Part shown: in pieces, positions 23,938 through 24,550 of the stretch
Layout: each line of letters opens with the position of its first letter
Numbering within the stretch: the stretch's first letter is position 1
NCBI GenBank assembly: GCA_050485785.1
Contig: JBJHCA010000050.1
Span: 1-24,550, forward strand
Direction of reading: 5' to 3'
Origin: JBJHCA01 sp050485785
GTDB lineage: Bacteria > Bacteroidota > Bacteroidia > Chitinophagales > Saprospiraceae
Length of the DNA: 24,550 bases
The notes under the pieces: generated by a model
The model's input: the letters and a program-made list of their open reading frames with translations, nothing else
What the model was told of the DNA's origin: nothing
The model's database searches: none
Position numbers and translations under genes: made by a program

Positions 23938-24447
23938 TTACCAGTTGCCCGCATAATTGAGGTCTTCATTGGTCATTTGTTTTAAGAAATCATATTTCAG
24001 CTTTGTTATTTGTCGTATGTGCAGATAGTCGTGTGCAAGCCAGTTTGATAAAAACATTTTGGCGGTCATTTTTCCGAATTTCGGATGTTCATAAGCGTTG
24101 TCCCATTGGGGATTTGAAAGACTTTGCAACCATTTAACAGATTGTTCTCTTTCTGTCAGGAAGTCGTTTAACTTATCAGGATAATTTTGCTGAATGTAGT
24201 TTCTCATTTCTACCCAACCTTGTGGGTCAATTGGTGGAAGGGGTTCTGTTGGCGTTTCAAGAAGGTGTCTTGTTCGTGTCCTGAAATCTTCTCTTTCTTC
24301 ATCATATAAATGGCAAACAATTTCGAGTAAGCACCATTTTTCAGCATTTGGTTTCCACAAGTATATTTCTTCTGTCAAACCGGATAACAACTCTTTAAAA
24401 ACAGTTCTGTTTTCTGATAGTCCGTTTATAATTTTTGTATAATTCAT
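23938..24447 (-). CDS. DinB superfamily protein
   Basis: A 169-residue four-helix-bundle protein of the DinB/YfiT type. The three His expected to bind a metal are present: H46 in EIVCHLYDEE, and H139 and H143 in LAHDYLHIRQ. Trp-rich helices fit the family. DinB-fold proteins include thiol transferases and DNA-damage-induced proteins of unknown role; the substrate is not predictable here. It is the first gene of a two-gene operon with the secreted serine hydrolase (gap 19 bp). The ATG at 24447 is the natural start. No exact promoter element is seen in the 103 bp upstream that lie inside the window. Confidence 0.9.
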   Translation of the reverse strand: MNYTKIINGLSENRTVFKELLSGLTEEIYLWKPNAEKWCLLEIVCHLYDEEREDFRTRTRHLLETPTEPLPPIDPQGWVEMRNYIQQNYPDKLNDFLTEREQSVKWLQSLSNPQWDNAYEHPKFGKMTAKMFLSNWLAHDYLHIRQITKLKYDFLKQMTNEDLNYAGNW

Positions 24448-24517
24448 TTTGTATGGGTTTTATCCACTACATTATTGGGCTGTTCGCAATATTGTCGTGT
24501 CTTGGTAGTCGGTCAAC

Positions 24518-24542
24518 ATAGCTGCTAACGTTTTTCAGCTAT
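24518..24542. repeat. Hairpin at right window edge
   Basis: ATAGCTG (24518-24524) and CAGCTAT (24536-24542) form a perfect 7-bp stem around an 11-base loop. Just before it GGTCAAC (24511-24517) resembles the GTTCAAC edge of the two long direct repeats. The window ends too soon to judge whether this is a further, diverged site. Confidence 0.35.
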
Positions 24543-24550
24543 ATGCAGGC

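Noticed and set aside
1..24550. CRISPR arrays, tRNA/rRNA genes, transposases, integrases
   Set aside because: I looked for regular short repeats, cloverleaf-like segments and recombinase motifs and found none. This was by eye only.

Overview
The window looks like a chromosomal segment of a member of the Bacteroidota. The protein set fits that phylum: a YicC/guanylate kinase pair, ApaG, a long-spacer RecQ of about 635 residues, a DASH-type cryptochrome, secreted proteins whose signal peptides end in ..AQ or ..GQ, and an NG-repeat surface protein. Exact matches to the phylum's -7 promoter element TAnnTTTG lie just upstream of several starts. I cannot place it to class. No tRNA, rRNA, CRISPR array, transposase or integrase is visible.

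Bases 1-843 hold no convincing gene. They carry structured repeats: one long imperfect hairpin, then two diverged copies of a 108-bp element, 465 bp apart, whose hairpin stem is kept by paired base changes. From 844 to about 13,860 the sequence is compact and core-like: yicC, gmk and apaG (the last two overlapping), a Gfo/Idh/MocA oxidoreductase, a small secreted PepSY-like protein closed by a clear terminator, a large hybrid histidine kinase, a Cache-like lipoprotein, a DASH cryptochrome with a membrane-anchored unknown upstream on the same strand, a TraB/GumN gene translationally coupled to recQ, and a small secreted protein. The TraB/GumN gene carries an in-frame TAG that separates its two halves.

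From about 13,930 to the end the DNA is visibly more A/T-rich and the content is accessory. It holds a HTH-Fic gene broken by a frameshift and a nonsense codon, a cytosolic protein made of six 32-residue PPR-like repeats, a SRPBCC protein, two divergent alpha/beta hydrolases (a secreted esterase with a TPR tail and a lipoprotein), a methyltransferase with a Trm112-like head, a secreted 15-residue-repeat protein, a PIN toxin/antitoxin pair, and a DinB plus serine-hydrolase operon.

The toxin/antitoxin pair sits between two 92-bp direct repeats differing at three bases. Each repeat contains an imperfect palindrome with the layout of an integron attC site. Both repeats follow the 3' end of a minus-strand gene or operon, as in a cassette array. 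This possible integron-like array and the PPR-like protein are the two most unusual items. The interrupted genes (TraB/GumN, Fic, PIN toxin) show decay, or possibly recoding or sequence error.
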